Notes under the pieces: model-generated
What the model saw: the letters and a program-made list of their open reading frames with translations, nothing else
Database searches by the model: none
What the model was told of the DNA's origin: nothing
Program-made: the position numbers and the translations under genes
DNA from: Endocalyx cinctus
Lineage: Eukaryota > Ascomycota > Sordariomycetes > Amphisphaeriales > Apiosporaceae
Assembly: GCA_001600455.1 (NCBI GenBank)
Contig: BCKC01000002.1
Location: 496,001 to 560,000, forward strand
Length of the DNA stretch: 64,000 bases
Reading direction: 5' to 3'
Shown here: one piece after another, positions 24,387-35,999 of the stretch
Numbering within the stretch: the stretch's first letter is position 1
Layout: every line of letters begins with the position of its first letter

Positions 24387-25415
24387 ATGCAGCACTTCAT
24401 CCGAACCCTCGCGCTAGCAAGCATCTGCAGCGCACACGTCGTCCTCGAGACCCCCCAGCCCTTCCAAGTCGTCGCCTACGGCCCCACCAACCCGCTCCAG
24501 CCGGACGGGTCCGACTTCCCGTGCAAGATTCCGCCCGGCGGCCAATACATCGTCGTTGACGGGAAGCGCACCGCCATGGTGCCGGGAGAAGACCAGACGC
24601 TCTCGTTCCAAGGGCCGGCCGTGCACGGCGGGGACAGCTGCCAGATCGCGATCTCGCCGGACGAGGAGCCGACCAAGGAATCCGCGTGGTACGTGATCCA
24701 CTCGATCGAGGGCGGGTGCCCGGCCCGGAACCAGGCCGGGAACTTGGAGGGCCCGAACGAGGATAAGTACACGTTTCAGGTACCCGAGGGGATCGTGGAT
24801 CTCGGCATTACAGGTAACGTGACGCTCGCTTGGACCTGGGTCGCTCGCATCGGGGGTTACCCGGAATTCTACATGAATTGCAGCCCGATAACGATAACGG
24901 AGAAGAAGAGTAAGGAGAAAAGGAGACGAACGCGCCAGGAAGAGCGCGCGTCGGTCAGTCGTCGGGGAGTCAGCGATTTCCCCCCTCTGTTCATGGCTAA
25001 CATACCTGCACTAACGGGTGACTGCACTACCCGTGATGCGTTATTAGCGCAACGTCCTATCGCTTATCCTAACCCCGGATCGTCCGTTGATCGGCCAGAA
25101 GGGGATGAGAACCTAATTCCTCAGATGTGTGATGGGAATCCGCAGGGGAAAATGAACATTCTACCGCCACAGCCATCCACATCTAAGACTGCTACTAGCA
25201 CTGAGAAGGTGAGTATGACTTCCACCCAGGTCGTATTGCCCACAAGTACCGGTAGTTCTAGCTGCGACGAGGGCCACCTCACTTGTCTTGATGATGGAGC
25301 GCACTTCTCGACCTGCACTGGAGGTAAGTTAACGCCTGCGCAGCCAGTTCCACCAGGGTTTAAGTGTCAAGTTGGATCGGGAATCGGTCTTACTTTGTTA
25401 GGTCTACCGTTATAA
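24387..25415 (+). CDS. Lytic polysaccharide monooxygenase, AA11-like, with C-terminal cysteine-rich domain
   Basis: Single exon, 342 residues from the ATG at 24387. The signal peptide (residues 1-16) ends in CSA, so the mature protein would begin with His17. That His and the His80 in AVHGGDSCQ would form the copper-binding histidine brace. GSDFPCK near residue 41 and the PEFYMNC stretch near residue 160 (axial aromatic position) match AA11-type LPMOs, which oxidatively cut chitin. A very basic linker (residues about 173-195) separates this from a Pro-rich middle section with Cys pairs. The C-terminus (residues about 292-330) has a SCDEG..LTCLDDG..FSTCTGGKL pattern similar to the small X278-type chitin-binding module of AA11 enzymes. 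Sequence-only assignment to AA11 rather than a related LPMO-like family is likely but not certain. Confidence 0.85.
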   Translation: MQHFIRTLALASICSAHVVLETPQPFQVVAYGPTNPLQPDGSDFPCKIPPGGQYIVVDGKRTAMVPGEDQTLSFQGPAVHGGDSCQIAISPDEEPTKESAWYVIHSIEGGCPARNQAGNLEGPNEDKYTFQVPEGIVDLGITGNVTLAWTWVARIGGYPEFYMNCSPITITEKKSKEKRRRTRQEERASVSRRGVSDFPPLFMANIPALTGDCTTRDALLAQRPIAYPNPGSSVDRPEGDENLIPQMCDGNPQGKMNILPPQPSTSKTATSTEKVSMTSTQVVLPTSTGSSSCDEGHLTCLDDGAHFSTCTGGKLTPAQPVPPGFKCQVGSGIGLTLLGLPL

Positions 25416-26092
25416 TTGAGGTGATCAATTGGCTATGTCTGAGTCCTTGTCGATTCTCTTTCCGCCATATCTCGTGACGATACATGTTCGCGATACACTT
25501 TTATTGCTAGTTCAATCAAGGTTATCAGAGACGACATGTAGGTAACTAAACCTGGTACCATTTTCAACTGTCACTATATAAGTCACTTTCCGGATTCATA
25601 GTTACCAGGAAAACGTGACCATAGTATGGGAAAAAACGGGCATGGTTTGATCACTCCGAGGAAGCGCTACCCCCAACCCAAAAATGTTCAGTCATGCATG
25701 TAGTTCGGCGAGTAGGTAAATTATGATAGATAATTTCAACGTTAAATTCTAAATATGAATCACTGTTATGATACTAGTAAGACCAGCGAAGAAATTCACG
25801 TGAAAGGATTACAGCTTCGTCGTAACTTTGCCCCTGTGTGGAGGTGCCTGTTTGCATTAATATTCTTCTACCACTACCGTGAGTGTTTTGCCCGCCTAGT
25901 ATCCACGTATTTAGGGTTCATTAATAGCTGGAGACGATCTCTCGTTTTTTTTTTTTTCTTACTTTTTTCTCCTAGATATGCAGTATTCATCATTTCTCGT
26001 AACTCGATTAACCAAACCCTGTATTATCCCTTATCCCAAAAAATCAACATTACCTAACCGAAAATCGATGCCGTAAAAAAAGCCCTGAAACA
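25416..26092. other. Spacer between convergent genes
   Basis: A spacer between the 3' ends of the LPMO and the AA1-like gene. It is AT-rich with a T-run near 25945-25957. No gene is visible. Confidence 0.4.
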
Positions 26093-26789
26093 TTATGCGA
26101 CAGCAGTCACTTGATATGGTTTGACCTGGAGGTTATTGGCCAGGCCACAGCCGACCTCTCGATCCGAGTAGATCTCGCCTGGCTGCCAGTCCTGGTTTTG
26201 CGTGAACGTGCTGTTACACGCAAGCGTGAGGTTCACGGCGCCATAAGCGTGGAACGTGACTCTAAATAGATACGCATTAGTTTATCAATCATCACCATCG
26301 CCAATTCACCAATAAGTTACGAATAGAGAGAAAGAGGAGAGAAACTTACGGGTATTTGGGATCCTCGTCCCCGCAGACCCAGGTCTGATTAATCCTGAGC
26401 TCGCCCGAAGGACGGTTGAAGTCGAAGGTGGTCTCGGTCGTGTCGCTGTCGGGGCTGGGATCGCAGGTATACGGGATGTTTCCGTAGAAGAAGTCTTCCA
26501 GCTGGGCGCTCGAGGCCGAGCACGAGATGCGGTACTCCAGGGCCGGGTTCGCGACCTCGAACGAGACGCTGCCGTAGTCGTTCTGGTGCGCCGGCGTCGA
26601 GAAGATGTACGAACCCCGGTAGGCGAAGTCGGAAATCGTCCACGAGAAGCCCCCGAACGAGGATTTCGTGCACCCGGCGTTGTCGTCTCGCGCCTGCATG
26701 AGAGGTGCGGATGCGCGGGCCGGGGCCGGGGCGGGAATGGATGATGCAAGGTGGAGGAGGGGTGTTAAGAAGAGGAGAGTACGCTGCAT
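26093..26789 (-). CDS. Small secreted protein with AA1-like (AltA1-like) domain
   Basis: Two exons (26789 down to 26350, 26261 down to 26093) join in phase to 202 residues. A hydrophobic signal peptide with an Ala/Pro-rich pro-region comes first. The mature part carries six or so cysteines and the beta-barrel phrases of fungal AA1-like proteins: FSWTISDFAYRGSYIFSTPA, RISCSASS near the middle, INQTWVCGDEDP, and a second-exon VTFHAYGAVNLTLACNS ending in VKPYQVTAVA. Related proteins include Alternaria Alt a 1-type allergens and plant-response elicitors, but many members have no known role. It is secreted. One intron of 88 nt has canonical borders. Confidence 0.82.
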
Positions 26790-28658
26790 TTTGATGGATG
26801 ATGTGCTTATGGTAAGGATTGGTTGAGAGATTGTAGCTGTTGTGATGGAAAGGAAATGATTATTTGGTTTGAAAGAATAATAGTTGGTGGATAATTCTCT
26901 TTGTCTATCAAGTTTATGACTTTATACTTATATCTTGGAATGTTTAAGCCAAGAAAGGAGGGGGCTGTATATTGCTTTTATACACCTAACCCACGAAGAT
27001 GCGCAGTATGTAGGTTACAGCATATGAGCATTACATTTACGCCCCTGATGATGAAAAATACAAACCGATGTTTTCTAGGGATCGCTCCCCGAAACTAAGA
27101 AAAATTACTAAATCAGGAAAAAACACTACTACAGTGACGTCGGTGAGTAAGCGGTGTAGGCTAAAATCTCGTATTTTTCAGCTTACGATCGAGTATTAGG
27201 AAGTGAGGGGCGAACAGAAGTAATCGTTAAGGTAGATTTGTTTGCCCCTCGTCACCCAGTACCTATTCGGTAGGGTGATCTAATGGAAGTTTCTTTTTCT
27301 TCAACCCTCTCTCGTATAACGGCAAAGTCCCGTAGTTCAGCCGCAACATAAACGGAAAAGAAAAAGAAACGGTTGGAAAAAAGAACATTCTATTTCTTCC
27401 ATTGGTGGCGGTGGTAAGTAAGGTGATATCCGGAGGCAACCGGTTAGCTGTTCGTATTACTTACCTAGCGTGTCAGCGTGTCTATTTAGGGAGCGGTGAC
27501 TGACATGCATATGTCCAATGCATACGTACATTACCGATACTGTACATCTCCTCGTAAGGTGACGGGAGAAGGATAAGAGGTAACAATTCTCGCCATGTCC
27601 GTATTAATTGCTTCTACTTTTGTTCCCTGACCGAGAGAAGTAACGTTGACATCAATTTTTTATTTTTCGACTAAGACAATTATTTGGTTGTCTCGCTTTT
27701 ACCGCTCGGTTTTCTCCACGTAATAGAACAACGAGTCAGGTGGTGAAGATCGCATGAACGCAACACGAGAAATAACGATCGGAGACAATAAAAGTCCGAG
27801 ATCAGTTATCTTTCACCTTTTCTCCTACGATTTATCTCAATATTCCAACTGATGACGGAGTTCTGAGGCCTCTCTTGTGCATACTATGCCTCGTGCACAA
27901 AGGTATAATGGAATGGATTTCTACCACGCCATGTGTTGGGAGCATAGCGACATACGATCAAATTCGGGACCGTGGATAAGACATTGTCAATAGTTGTGAA
28001 TATTGAACATCAGAATATTTTCAAAAAAAAAAAAAGGTTAAGCGCATTTGCTTTTGTCCACTCAGGCGAAAGGTCATGGCCAGAATTCGCGATTGATCCC
28101 ATACGACTTCGTCTTCATATCTGATACTGTTACTCAGGGTCGTGGCGGTGAGATGAGGATGCGCGGCAAAAAGTTACGTATGGCTTCACATAGAGAAACA
28201 AACAATAGGCAAATAAGTTGTTTATATTATCACGTTACTCGACCCAATTTCTGGCGAAATATACGGTCAAAAACAGATCTTTCTAAATCTCTATCGAAGA
28301 GTCGTCATCATCTGTCGGTGTAGCCTTGAAAATATGGGATGGTTTGTCGCATCGGTTGAACAAGCGAGGATCGGTGGGTTGTAGTTGGTTAATGAAGTCG
28401 GAGCGGATGAAGTTCCCTTGGGATTCCGAATATGACGAGTTGCCGTGGGATGACAATGATAGATCGATAGAAAGAAAGGTCTAATATATTTCAATGGTAT
28501 CAAACTGCTATAGTTGACAACATGCAAGTGGCTACAGATCGCAATGTACAAACAACCCTTATTCAAATATACACGCCGATTAAATATGCTCTAGTTTATG
28601 AACCGCAATGCCAAACCCCACAAAAGGAAGTAAAAAGAACGTGTAAGGGACGCAGAAA
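26790..28658. other. Intergenic spacer
   Basis: About 1.9 kb between the divergent promoter of the AA1-like gene and the 3' end of VAM7. It holds an A-run near 28021-28034 and short random frames. I see no gene. Confidence 0.4.
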
Positions 28659-29774
28659 TTAGGATATCTTCTTGGTTCGGTTCTTGGCTACCTGGACCTT
28701 GCCAGCCACTATATCGGCCTGCTGGTTGACCTGGTCAAGCATCTCCGTCTGCTCCTCGACCTCGCGGTTGATGGCCAGCGCCATATCCCTCTGTCGCTGG
28801 ATGATCTTCATGAGCGCGTTAACGTCCTCGTCCTGCTCCTGCATCATCTGGCTCTGCAGCTGAAGCACGCCCGAGTTATCCAGCTCGCGCGTACGATCCG
28901 TCTCCGGCAGCGGAGCGCCTAGCACCCTCCTGCTACCGCCGGCGCGCGCGTTGTTGTTCTTGCCCGCGTTCCCCAGCAGCGCCGCCTTATCGGCCTGCGA
29001 AGGCATCGTTCCCCCCCTCTGCGCCATCTTGGCCGCGGCCGATATGGTCGAGCTCAGCTTCTCGAGGTCCTCCCTTTCGACCCTCGCGGCCGCGAGCAGG
29101 TCCTTGCGCCGCCTGATCTCGCCCTCGCCCAGCCTCTTGGCCTCCTGTATCGTCTGGAGCCCGTCCCGCAGCACGGTCAGCAGGCCGCCCGCCTTGATCA
29201 GGGCCTTCTTCGCGGCGGAGCCGGCCTCGAGCGCGGACGAGTTGTCGGTCGCCCCGTCCCGCCTCGCCAGGTATCGTCGCGCTTCCTGGAAGTCCCGCTT
29301 CATCTCGCCGTGCAGGTCGAGCCAGGTGGCCGGGTCCTGGGCGGCGGCGGCGTTCGCGGCGTCTCGGTTAGGCACGCCTCGGGCGCCGACGCTGGCGGCG
29401 CTGTTCCCGGTGCTATTCATGCTCGGTAGGTTAAGGAAGGTGCGCCAGGCAGAAGTGTCGCGCCATCGTCGGTCGGGGGATTCGGCTATGGCGCGCATAT
29501 AGGCTTCGAGGCCGGCTCGACGGGTCTCGGTCAGCTCGGGGGATGATACGGTTGATTTAAACCATGATTTGCCGGGTAAGGGCGCAGGCGGAGCCTCGCC
29601 GACAAAGGATGTGAGGTTCTGGTGTAAGGTGGAGAAGTCGGAATACCGCTTTTGAACGACGAATGTCCGTAGAGGTAGACGTAATGTGATAGTATAGAGA
29701 GTATATGGTTTCGAGTTGTCTGCGGGTGTATGTAATGAGGTGGTAGGAATGCTGATTTCAGCCGGCGGTGGCAT
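28659..29774 (-). CDS. vam7: Vacuolar SNARE Vam7 homologue (PX domain plus t-SNARE)
   Basis: Single exon, 371 residues. Residues about 5-118 form a PX domain, with the QKRYSDFSTLHQNL segment that contains the phosphoinositide-binding RYSDF and a PLPGK loop. A middle helical region follows (about 145-260). The C-terminus (about 305-365) is a Qc-type SNARE coiled coil with heptads and the ionic-layer Gln in EEQTEMLDQV. No transmembrane segment follows, as expected: Vam7 is soluble and is recruited to the vacuole by PI(3)P binding. It acts with HOPS, Vam3 and Vti1 in homotypic vacuole fusion. Length and order of domains match the family. This is the first of three core genes that interrupt the accessory-looking sequence. 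Confidence 0.93.
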   Translation of the reverse strand: MPPPAEISIPTTSLHTPADNSKPYTLYTITLRLPLRTFVVQKRYSDFSTLHQNLTSFVGEAPPAPLPGKSWFKSTVSSPELTETRRAGLEAYMRAIAESPDRRWRDTSAWRTFLNLPSMNSTGNSAASVGARGVPNRDAANAAAAQDPATWLDLHGEMKRDFQEARRYLARRDGATDNSSALEAGSAAKKALIKAGGLLTVLRDGLQTIQEAKRLGEGEIRRRKDLLAAARVEREDLEKLSSTISAAAKMAQRGGTMPSQADKAALLGNAGKNNNARAGGSRRVLGAPLPETDRTRELDNSGVLQLQSQMMQEQDEDVNALMKIIQRQRDMALAINREVEEQTEMLDQVNQQADIVAGKVQVAKNRTKKIS

Positions 29775-30741
29775 GGTGTCGCTTTTGTTTCTATTATGTA
29801 CTTAAGTATCCTTCTCTGGTCCCTCCCGATCTATTTTCTTTACATTTTTTCTTATCTTATCTCTGTTTCTTTTTCTTTTCCTTTTCTCTTCAATACCGGA
29901 TATATTTTGAATGATGGATGATGATGAATAATGATAAAGAAATAGTATTTCTTAATAAAGGCCGAATAAATTAAGCGTTGATATGTTCTCGTTGTTGTTG
30001 TTGTTTATTGTTGTGACAAATTGTTCTGCTGCCTTAGTGTAAAGCTCGTGATAGTTTATGTTAAGCGTTGTTGGGGGCACGAGAGGGGCTCGGGGCACGC
30101 GAACAAGGTATTTTTAGGTACTCGTTAAGGGATTAGCGTACGCAATGAACTGTTATCTCTTACTGTACCCCCTAGATCCCTTACAAGCTACATCCTTACC
30201 TGAATTATGTCATTATGTCATTGTTCTAATTACATAAGAATATCCATGAGCCGATATCCATCCATGCAGCCATGACCTCTTCATCCATACAGGCTGACAC
30301 GTACAGATACTGAAGTGTATACATCACATCAATATCATCATGGTCTTGACTAGGCAGTCAATGTTTTATTTAAGAACATTGAATAAGAGTATTTTATTTT
30401 ATACCATAAGTCGAGACAATATCGTATCAACAAGAAACAATTTACGGTTTGATCTTGAACCATGAGTTACAAAATCTTAAAACTTCTCATATGAAAATGA
30501 TGTCAATTTCCATCTATATAATAAGAAATTATAGTATCAACTAAAATTAATGTAATAGCTTAACCAAGTCCCAATCGCAGAAAGTTAAGTCAAAGCAGGA
30601 CTCGACTGCCTGGAACACAACCTATGCCTATATCGCCGGCTTCCGATCGGATCGGATTCTGGCCGCGAGAATGATCGATGGAAATGGCAGCCTGGTCGAA
30701 CTTACGCATCGGAAGATTCATATTTATTTTGGAATATGTCT

Positions 30742-31035
30742 TCAGTGACCGAAGGTGAACTGCCCCTTATCCAGAATTTCAGCGACGGCTGAGAAGTACT
30801 TGCCGACAAAGCTGGGTTTAAGTGATTCGGTGTCGTTGGACTGAGGTGCTTTGACGTAGATGAGTTCCTTCAAGCTATGGGAGTCTGGTAAAGTACCCTC
30901 CCTGATGCCATCCGTACTGTATTCAATTTCCAATGACATTCTCACCCACCCAAATCGCCTGAGTTGGAGTTTGCTGTGTCCATACGCGATATCAGATGAT
31001 AGCAGTACGTAATTATATGCATGGTGTTTGACCAT
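30742..31035 (-). CDS. Hypothetical small protein (weak)
   Basis: An open frame of 97 residues with varied amino-acid content and no low complexity. It has no known motif, signal peptide or membrane segment. Codon use is not strongly biased and no splice partner is obvious. It could be a small real gene, an exon of a decayed one, or chance. I list it with low confidence only. Confidence 0.2.
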   Translation of the reverse strand: MVKHHAYNYVLLSSDIAYGHSKLQLRRFGWVRMSLEIEYSTDGIREGTLPDSHSLKELIYVKAPQSNDTESLKPSFVGKYFSAVAEILDKGQFTFGH

Positions 31036-32013
31036 AATATGTTACTATTATAACTCATAGAAATTATTTTATTAGGTACACAGACGCCAAGAATCGCTAA
31101 GAGGTCGACAAATTCAACGACTGATTGATTTCGATTATGCGAGGCTATGACGCAGTACAGTATGCCGACTTCCAGAATGTAACTTGTATCAGCCCTATCA
31201 AACTACGCTTAGAGATGCTAGGAAACTCCAGAAGTTATAACAACTGAAGAAGTGAAATCCAGTACAGTCTTCACGAACCAGGTCCTTGACTATAGAAGCG
31301 TGATATGCGTATCATGGCGATCCAAGAGTAATATTCTCCACTAGAGCTAGCACCTCAAACGCTATTAGATCCAGTATGAAGGATGATCTTCAGAAAGATC
31401 ATAGTTTTTCGATGAATACTCATTCAGCGTTGGGAAATGTCTTCAATTAAGGGCCAAGGATGACTGCGCTGCGGCCAAAGCTGAGATCCCCTGATCTTTA
31501 TTAGACATCTCTTATCATCTCAGGGACATATACTCCGTAATCAAAGCGATCTAGTTATCGGGATCGACTTTCAGAGCTTAGGCACATATTTATTCCATGA
31601 ATAATATATACATATATACACAGGGTAGGTATGTTTGATATTCAATTTGCTTGAGCTTTTTCCCCAATGGTTGCTTACTGACTTCTCGCGGTCCGTTCGA
31701 AAGGTAGTGTTACACTATGAGCATTACTTAAGATCCTTACCTCCATGCTTCGCTCACTTGTTTATTCTACCATACCACGCGAAGATGTAGCCTATTTCTT
31801 TTCCTTTTCGGTTCCTTATTGTATCACAACTTACCCCTTTGGAAAGGTGATATGTGATGAGGGTTGTGCAGGAAAGCAAACTTATATCTTGTGTATCTAG
31901 TTTGCCGCCCCACGTGTTTTTTCCGCTTAACTTCCGATTTCTTTAACTGTTGGGTTAAAATCGTAAGATTTTACTGTTCTGAAAAATGAAGTTATTATTG
32001 TTGTTGATGTTGT

Positions 32014-32115
32014 GAAATAATTCTGCTAGTCAGAATTATTTCGAGTGTAAGTGAGCTGGCGTACAGGCCAGCTCCGCACTGGCCACATACACCAGCCTGT
32101 GGCTGGTGATGTGGC
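32014..32115. repeat. Three consecutive hairpins
   Basis: Hairpin 1 is 12 bp perfect (32014-32025 with 32031-32042, loop CTAGT). Hairpin 2 is 8 bp perfect (32053-32060 with 32067-32074, GAGCTGGC arms). Hairpin 3 is 15 bp with one bulged A (32082-32097 with 32101-32115, loop TGT). They lie within 102 bases, 320-420 bp beyond the RPA49 stop codon, and are GC-richer than their surroundings. Their role is unknown: transposon remnant, structured 3' transcript region, or chromatin boundary. Confidence 0.85.
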
Positions 32116-32436
32116 TGGTGTGGCTTATACTCCAGCTAGCTACTAATAATCAACATATTTTCTCATTAGAAAAAATCCACGAGCGCTCGTGCCAACTTTG
32201 ATGCAAGATAGCATATGATAGTAATAGTAATAATTCATCATCCTACAAGATTCTTCGTCCCCTTGGTAGCTGATTCTCCTCCTCGTAAAACTGCAGCGTG
32301 GGTATTTGCTTTCTTCCTTAAATCTTGATTTTTTTTTTCTTCTTAAGAAGACTAGATTAGAATCTCAAATTCGAACAATCATGACTCTTATTTCTTATTT
32401 TTCTTCTTCATTTCCCCCCTTTTTTTCGATCATTAT

Positions 32437-33898
32437 TTACCTAGCCGCGCGCTGAAACCTCAGCTTCGGAAACTCCAGCGGAACCGAGAGCTGCGCGACC
32501 TGGGTCTGGGTGCCCTTCTGCAAGCCCGCCTGCTTCTTGACGCGGCCGCCGATCTCCCGAAAGTAGGCGGCGAACTGCTTCTCGTCGAGGCCGAGGTCGA
32601 ACCGGATCTTGCTCGTGTCGAACGCGTAGTTGGACAGGATCGCCGCCAGCGCGCAGCAGTACGTGTGCAGCAGGTCGTGGTGGAACTTGCGCATCTCGCC
32701 GTTGGCCGAGAACTTGCGCCGGATCGCCTGCAGGACCGGCTCGGGGGCGGGGTCGAGCAGCGTCCGAAGCTTGTCCGGCGGCGGCACGCGCTTCGTGCTC
32801 CGCTGCTTTCCGGGTCGGGCGCTCTTGGCGAACTTGATGAGGAAGTCGAGGTAGCGCAGCGTGCGCAGGCGCTGGACGGGGCTCGGGCCCTCGGCCACGG
32901 CGTGCAGCCGGTTCGCGACGAAGGAGCTCGTCATCTCCGTGTTGACGTTATTCTTGACCGCTTCCTGCCAGTCCTTGATCGGGATCGCCTTGAGCACCTC
33001 GGCCCCGATGAGCTTCTCGGGCGTGTATACGTCTTGTACGTCGGCAGCGTCGAAGTTGCCCGGAGGTACCGGTTTCGCCGCGCTGGCCACGGCCTGCAGA
33101 TCTTCCTTGGTCGCCATGTTCTGGGCGGCTTCCTTCATCGACTCCATCAGGGCTTTCGACGACGACGTCATCTTGTTCGCCGCCTCTTTGTCCGGCGCGA
33201 TGGCGTTCTCCGTGATATCTTGCAAGGCCTTCTTAGCCTTCTTTGTACCGAAAGCTTGGCCGAGCTCGGTTCGCATATCAAACATGGTCTAAATAATTAG
33301 TTGATTTGTCGGAAGCATATAGTTAAAGTATGTCGGGTGGTAGCTTGCCTTGGGTGCAGTTTCTTCTTCCTGATCTTTCTCGGGTGGCTTTTGAGATCGT
33401 ACCATGCCACGAATGGCCATCTTCTTTGCCTCAACTATAGATAGTTCGCCCGTCTTGGGATCGTATATACCGACATAATGCTTAAGGTGTGATTCCCGAC
33501 CGAAGTCTCTATCTTCTCTTGCCTCGTAGTCGAGCTTGTTATGTGATGAGGAGTGGAGTATGAGATTCGGAGATGCGTCTTTATTCTTTTTCGAGCTTGA
33601 ATTTTGTGATTTTGAGTATGCCTGGAACTTGAGAGAGCTCGATATTCGAAGACCAGGGGATGTAGCTAGATATGCATGCGTCAGCTATAGTGGAAGTGAC
33701 GTGAGGGTTGTAGTTAGATATACCTATAACTGGAGGACAGTCCTTTACACTGCGTACAGAAGATATTTTTATGATATCAGGATTTGCAGACGGAGCGGGT
33801 TCCTGTATAGAAACTTTCTTCTGCTTCTTCTTACGCTCAGCACCTCTTTCTTTTTCTTCCCCGCGCTTTCTCTTCTTTTTCTCCAGCACATCTGCCAT
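32437..33898 (-). CDS. RPA49: RNA polymerase I subunit A49 (RPA49)
   Basis: Three exons (33898 down to 33724, 33665 down to 33349, 33288 down to 32437) join in phase to 447 residues. The N-terminus is a lysine/glutamate-rich stretch with likely nuclear signals, followed by the dimerisation region that pairs with A34.5. The segment SHLKHYVGIYDPKTGELSIVEA matches the A49 family, and the C-terminal tandem winged-helix region contains YTPEKLIGAEVLKAIPIKDW and LRTLRYLDFLIKFAK. The protein acts in the nucleolus in Pol I initiation and elongation. The second intron has a GC donor (AAG|GCAAGC at 33349/33348) and ends in TTTAG; using it keeps phase and restores the expected join, while no GT donor nearby does. 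That makes it a GC-AG intron, a minority class in fungi. Confidence 0.92.
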
Positions 33899-35999
33899 GT
33901 TTGCGGGAGTGATATGTGAAACTTAATTGATACGCTTATTTCTTTGATATTAAAATGAATTTGAATTACTTTGGAGGACAATAAAGAATCAAAGAATGGC
34001 GCGGTGCGATATGAATAAGGAGGACGAGACAGAGCACTAGATATAAAATCTATTAGACGTTGATGATGATTGATTGACTAGCATAAAAAAAAATCTTTGG
34101 TTTCTGCCGGCGATTGAGCGTAAGTGGGTCAATAGGTTGATTTAGGAAAGCGGTGATAAATTAGGTGGTGGTTCAGTGGAAGGATTGATTATCGATAACT
34201 TACTTACAGTGGACAACTACACTAAATTACTGCAGCAGTGCAGTCTTACAGTCGAGCTGGTACAGTTGTGCAATTTCATAAAATGGTACTTTATGCATTT
34301 AATGCAGGGTAAATAGTACACTACTATTTGAGCCTCACATGCACTCCAGTATTAGTAAAACCAGACTACCAGGAGAGAATGCAAATATGGAACATAAATC
34401 CAAACCCTAATGAAATGAGATTAGAGAATCATTATTAGCCTTCATTGGCTAAAGTGTTCAGACTCTATTTAGATATAACGTAGAGCTATTTACAATGCTC
34501 CTCCCCTCTTTCTCTTATACCTATACTCTGTTTGCACTTCTTGTCTCCTCAAGTACATCAACATAAATGTATGGCGTTTCACCGATATCCACGATAGTAC
34601 AGTCATGAGACTATACATATTTTTTGAACCCCTAAAACTACATTGCAGTAGACCACTGGAGTCTCTACTGGCACTGGGTAAACAGCTTTCTGTCTACCTT
34701 AATTACAAAGAAACACGAGAAAAGTGACTCAAGCTGCACTGCAGCTGAATAGTCTGCTTATTGAAGGAGTAGCTAGATTAAGTAGGTATGGCCCAGCAGC
34801 GAGTCACAATATCATTCTACTATTTGGTCCCCAATGGTTACTACAGTCAAAAGACCCTTCCAAAATAGATACGTCGAAAATATCTGTCAGTGCTTCGAAT
34901 TGTGCTAATTGGCTAGACCCTCGACTATGCTTACGTTCTACGGTAATAGAAATCAGGTAGCATGCCAATGAATGAGATGTACTAGATAGCAAAAACAGTA
35001 AAACGTCCTTTCACTAGGATCAGCCACCACAGAGTATAGGTTGAGGAAATTGTTGGTTTTTATTATGTAAAGATAGGAATATGAATTCGATGAAGTCGAC
35101 TCCAATTAGTGATGGAATCCCAAACGAGTATGACCTCATATCAGTATGGAATCGATTAGCTCAACAATTCACTAAAAAACTGCCATTCCACAACTCCAGT
35201 GAGGTTCGTATTTTTTAATGTGTGGCATCGAAAACGATAGAAACTGTAGAAGCTCTTGGAGCTAAAGTGCTCGAGGCAGTAGCGCATGTGCTATCCTTAA
35301 CTAGACCATCGTCGCTAATTCACTTAGCCCTCACCCTACTACTGCTTAAGAATTATATCGCTTTGATCGAAAAATGTTGGCATACTCTAGAAAATAATTC
35401 AACGAAACGGAGGATATTCCCAGGTAGCAAAAGGTACATAACATTAATGTGTGAGCAACGGTAAAATTGTACATCGGTTGTAGCGAGAAACCAATAGTGC
35501 TGCTAGCTGATGTACTTACTGGATCTGGGCATCAATGACGTAACCGAATACGAACTATACTGTCACTACAAGCAAGATATCACAAAAAAGCGCAAAAAAT
35601 TGTAGGACCACTCTGCTGTTCAATTAATCTGTCTAGCAAACTAATCCTTTTTTACTGTGTACGATTGATCATGGGTAAGTAAGCGATGAGAAGCTTCAGT
35701 CCCGAGTTATGCAGAAACACAGACTCATGATCTACTCGATGATGATTGACCAGCCTTCCTCCTCATGAGATCCACTTCTTCAATTTGCCCAAAGTGATAT
35801 CCTTAACCATAATACTTGATTGCTCATTCCGTTGCTTGATTGTCGTCAATTTCTGTGAAGTTTGATGACATTGGCGTGGGTGATACAGTTTCGGTATCAA
35901 AATGCAGGTTGTGATATGTTGATTTGGTGATGGTTTTTTGTCATGATGATAGGTGCGATACGCTCAGAGGATGGAGCTGTGATCGAGCAGGTGAGGTGT
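33899..35999. other. Intergenic spacer
   Basis: About 2.1 kb, AT-rich. Around 35092-35463 the plus strand contains two adjacent protein-like open segments separated by a stop, one with a Leu-rich hydrophobic core; this looks like decayed coding sequence but I recognise no family. Otherwise I see nothing. Confidence 0.35.

Larger units (their letters stand above)
29775..32436. other. Spacer with hairpins and one weak ORF
   Basis: About 2.7 kb. It holds a weak minus-strand ORF (30742-31035), an array of three hairpins (32014-32115), and AT-rich sequence. The rest shows no gene. Confidence 0.4.

Noticed and set aside
32630..33300. Plus-strand frames of 74-211 codons opposite RPA49
   Set aside because: Antisense shadows of the GC-rich RPA49 exon.
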